From assembly GCA_018224455.1 (NCBI GenBank), contig JAGTUY010000214.1, positions 1-5,048 on the forward strand: a stretch of 5,048 bases of DNA. The letters run 5' to 3'. Shown one piece after another: positions 4,394 through 5,048 of the stretch. Positions within the stretch are counted from its first letter, which is position 1, and the number at the start of each line of letters is the position of its first letter. The position numbers and the translations under genes were made by a program. Origin of the DNA: Desulfosarcina sp. (GTDB lineage: Bacteria > Desulfobacterota > Desulfobacteria > Desulfobacterales > Desulfosarcinaceae). The notes below the pieces were generated by a model, which saw only the letters and a list, made by a program, of their open reading frames with translations, was not told where the DNA came from and did not search any database.

Positions 4394-4710
4394 TCTTCCC
4401 TCCCCATGGCCGATCTATCTTCCGGGCGGCTGCGTGAACGCAGCAGGTATCGGGCCAGGGCGACCGTACCCAAAAACGCGATTAGGGCGTAGGCAATGGC
4501 CACGTCCAGGAAAGAGGTATCTTGCTCATGGACGGCATAGGCCCCTAAAAAAGCCACGATCATCACGGTAATCAGGTCCAGTGAAACCACCCGGTCCGCC
4601 GACTGGGGACCTCGGACCAACCGGATGAACACCAGCGCGACACTGACGATCAGCAGGGCCAGCGTCAGTCGACTGGCCAGATGAACGATTGCCTGGCCGT
4701 CAATGATCAC
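4390..4710 (-). CDS. mrpF: Multisubunit Na+/H+ antiporter subunit F (MrpF/MnhF)
   Basis: The 106-residue product has three hydrophobic helices (about 12-32, 44-60, 67-90). It carries the MrpF signatures RLVRGPQSADRVVSLDLIT (30-48), in which the GP-x-x-DRV element is diagnostic, and SFLDVAIAYALIAFLGTVAL (66-85). It is a small inner-membrane subunit of the Mrp complex. The start is GTG at 4710, supported by GGAGGTGA a few bases upstream. It overlaps the end of mrpE by 11 bp and the start of mrpG by 4 bp, indicating tight translational coupling. Length is normal. Confidence 0.95.
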   Translation of the reverse strand: MIIDGQAIVHLASRLTLALLIVSVALVFIRLVRGPQSADRVVSLDLITVMIVAFLGAYAVHEQDTSFLDVAIAYALIAFLGTVALARYLLRSRSRPEDRSAMGREE

Positions 4711-5048
4711 GCGTCACCTCCAATACCCGCTGTTCCAGCCCCTCTTTGATGGTTGCCCGAAATCGGTCCGGGTCGTCTAAAAACATGACATGCACGAAGA
4801 GGGTGCGACGATCGTCTGACAGATCAACGCTGAGTGTTCCGGGTGTCAGAGAGATCAGGTTGGCCACCAGCAGGATTTCCATGTCTGATTCAGCGCTCAG
4901 GGGAACGCCGACGATGCCGGGACGGCTAATATGCCCCGGTGTAACGACGTCCCAGAACACACGCAGGTTGGAGATCAGCAACTCAGCCAGAAAAAAGCCC
5001 GCCAGTTTCACGGTTTTCGGCGCCCGCTGAAAGTAACGTGATTTGCCG
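4700..5048 (-). CDS. mrpE: Multisubunit Na+/H+ antiporter subunit E (MrpE/MnhE), 5' end off the window
   Basis: The visible 115 residues stay open to the right edge. A GTG at 5011 is in frame, but family-like sequence (RYFQRAPKTVKLAGFFLAEL) continues upstream of it, so it is probably not the start. MrpE is usually about 160 residues, so some 40-50 N-terminal residues with the first membrane helices are missing. Seen here are one hydrophobic helix (LAGFFLAELLISNLRVFWDV), the RPGIVGVPLSAESDMEILL motif and the strongly conserved ANLISLTPGTLSVDLS block, then FVHVMFLDDPDRFRATIKEG near the end. It is the first visible gene of the antiporter tail; subunits A-D, if present, would lie beyond the right edge or elsewhere. 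Confidence 0.94.
   Translation of the reverse strand, partial: GKSRYFQRAPKTVKLAGFFLAELLISNLRVFWDVVTPGHISRPGIVGVPLSAESDMEILLVANLISLTPGTLSVDLSDDRRTLFVHVMFLDDPDRFRATIKEGLEQRVLEVTRDH

Overview
The window is a mid-GC bacterial segment. The left third is accessory DNA and the right half carries membrane-transport genes. No single feature fixes the taxon. The paired half-size YeeE/YedE proteins, the tandem-domain universal stress protein, the Mrp antiporter genes and a REP-like hairpin together fit a Desulfobacterota-type (sulfate-reducer-like) proteobacterium. That is an inference from gene content, not a proven assignment.

Left third (1-1830), defence and toxin-antitoxin debris. On the minus strand, the N-terminal 177 residues of an AAA (COG4637-like) ATPase run off the left edge. 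Fifteen bases upstream of it, on the same strand, lies a 42-residue piece that reads as the extreme C-terminus of a type I restriction specificity subunit (HsdS); the rest of that gene is absent. A sharp inverted repeat, a REP-like hairpin and one copy of a 13-bp direct repeat fill the following non-coding stretch. Next is a small plus-strand ORF of unknown function. Its good ribosome binding site and ATG (894) are out of frame with its body, and the two come into frame if one unit of a 7-bp tandem repeat is removed. It converges on and overlaps a complete VapBC toxin-antitoxin pair (minus strand). The second copy of the 13-bp direct repeat sits just upstream of vapB.

Middle (1830-2841). A two-domain universal stress protein is read on the plus strand, divergent from vapBC, from a shared 132-bp intergenic region that carries a perfect TTGACA hexamer.

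Right half (2900-5048). All genes are on the minus strand, so in transcription order they read mrpE (5' end off the window), mrpF, mrpG, then two overlapping YeeE/YedE half-transporter genes. mrpE/F/G overlap each other by 11 and 4 bp and form the tail of a multisubunit Na+/H+ antiporter operon. The two YeeE/YedE genes overlap by 4 bp (ATGA) and probably make the two halves of one sulfur-compound permease. They are separated from mrpG by 58 bp and may be co-transcribed with it or have their own promoter.

I see no tRNA, rRNA, CRISPR array, intact transposase or convincing intrinsic terminator. The most interesting parts are the broken type I R-M/AAA-ATPase junction, the repeat-bounded segment carrying the TA module and the frame-interrupted small ORF.
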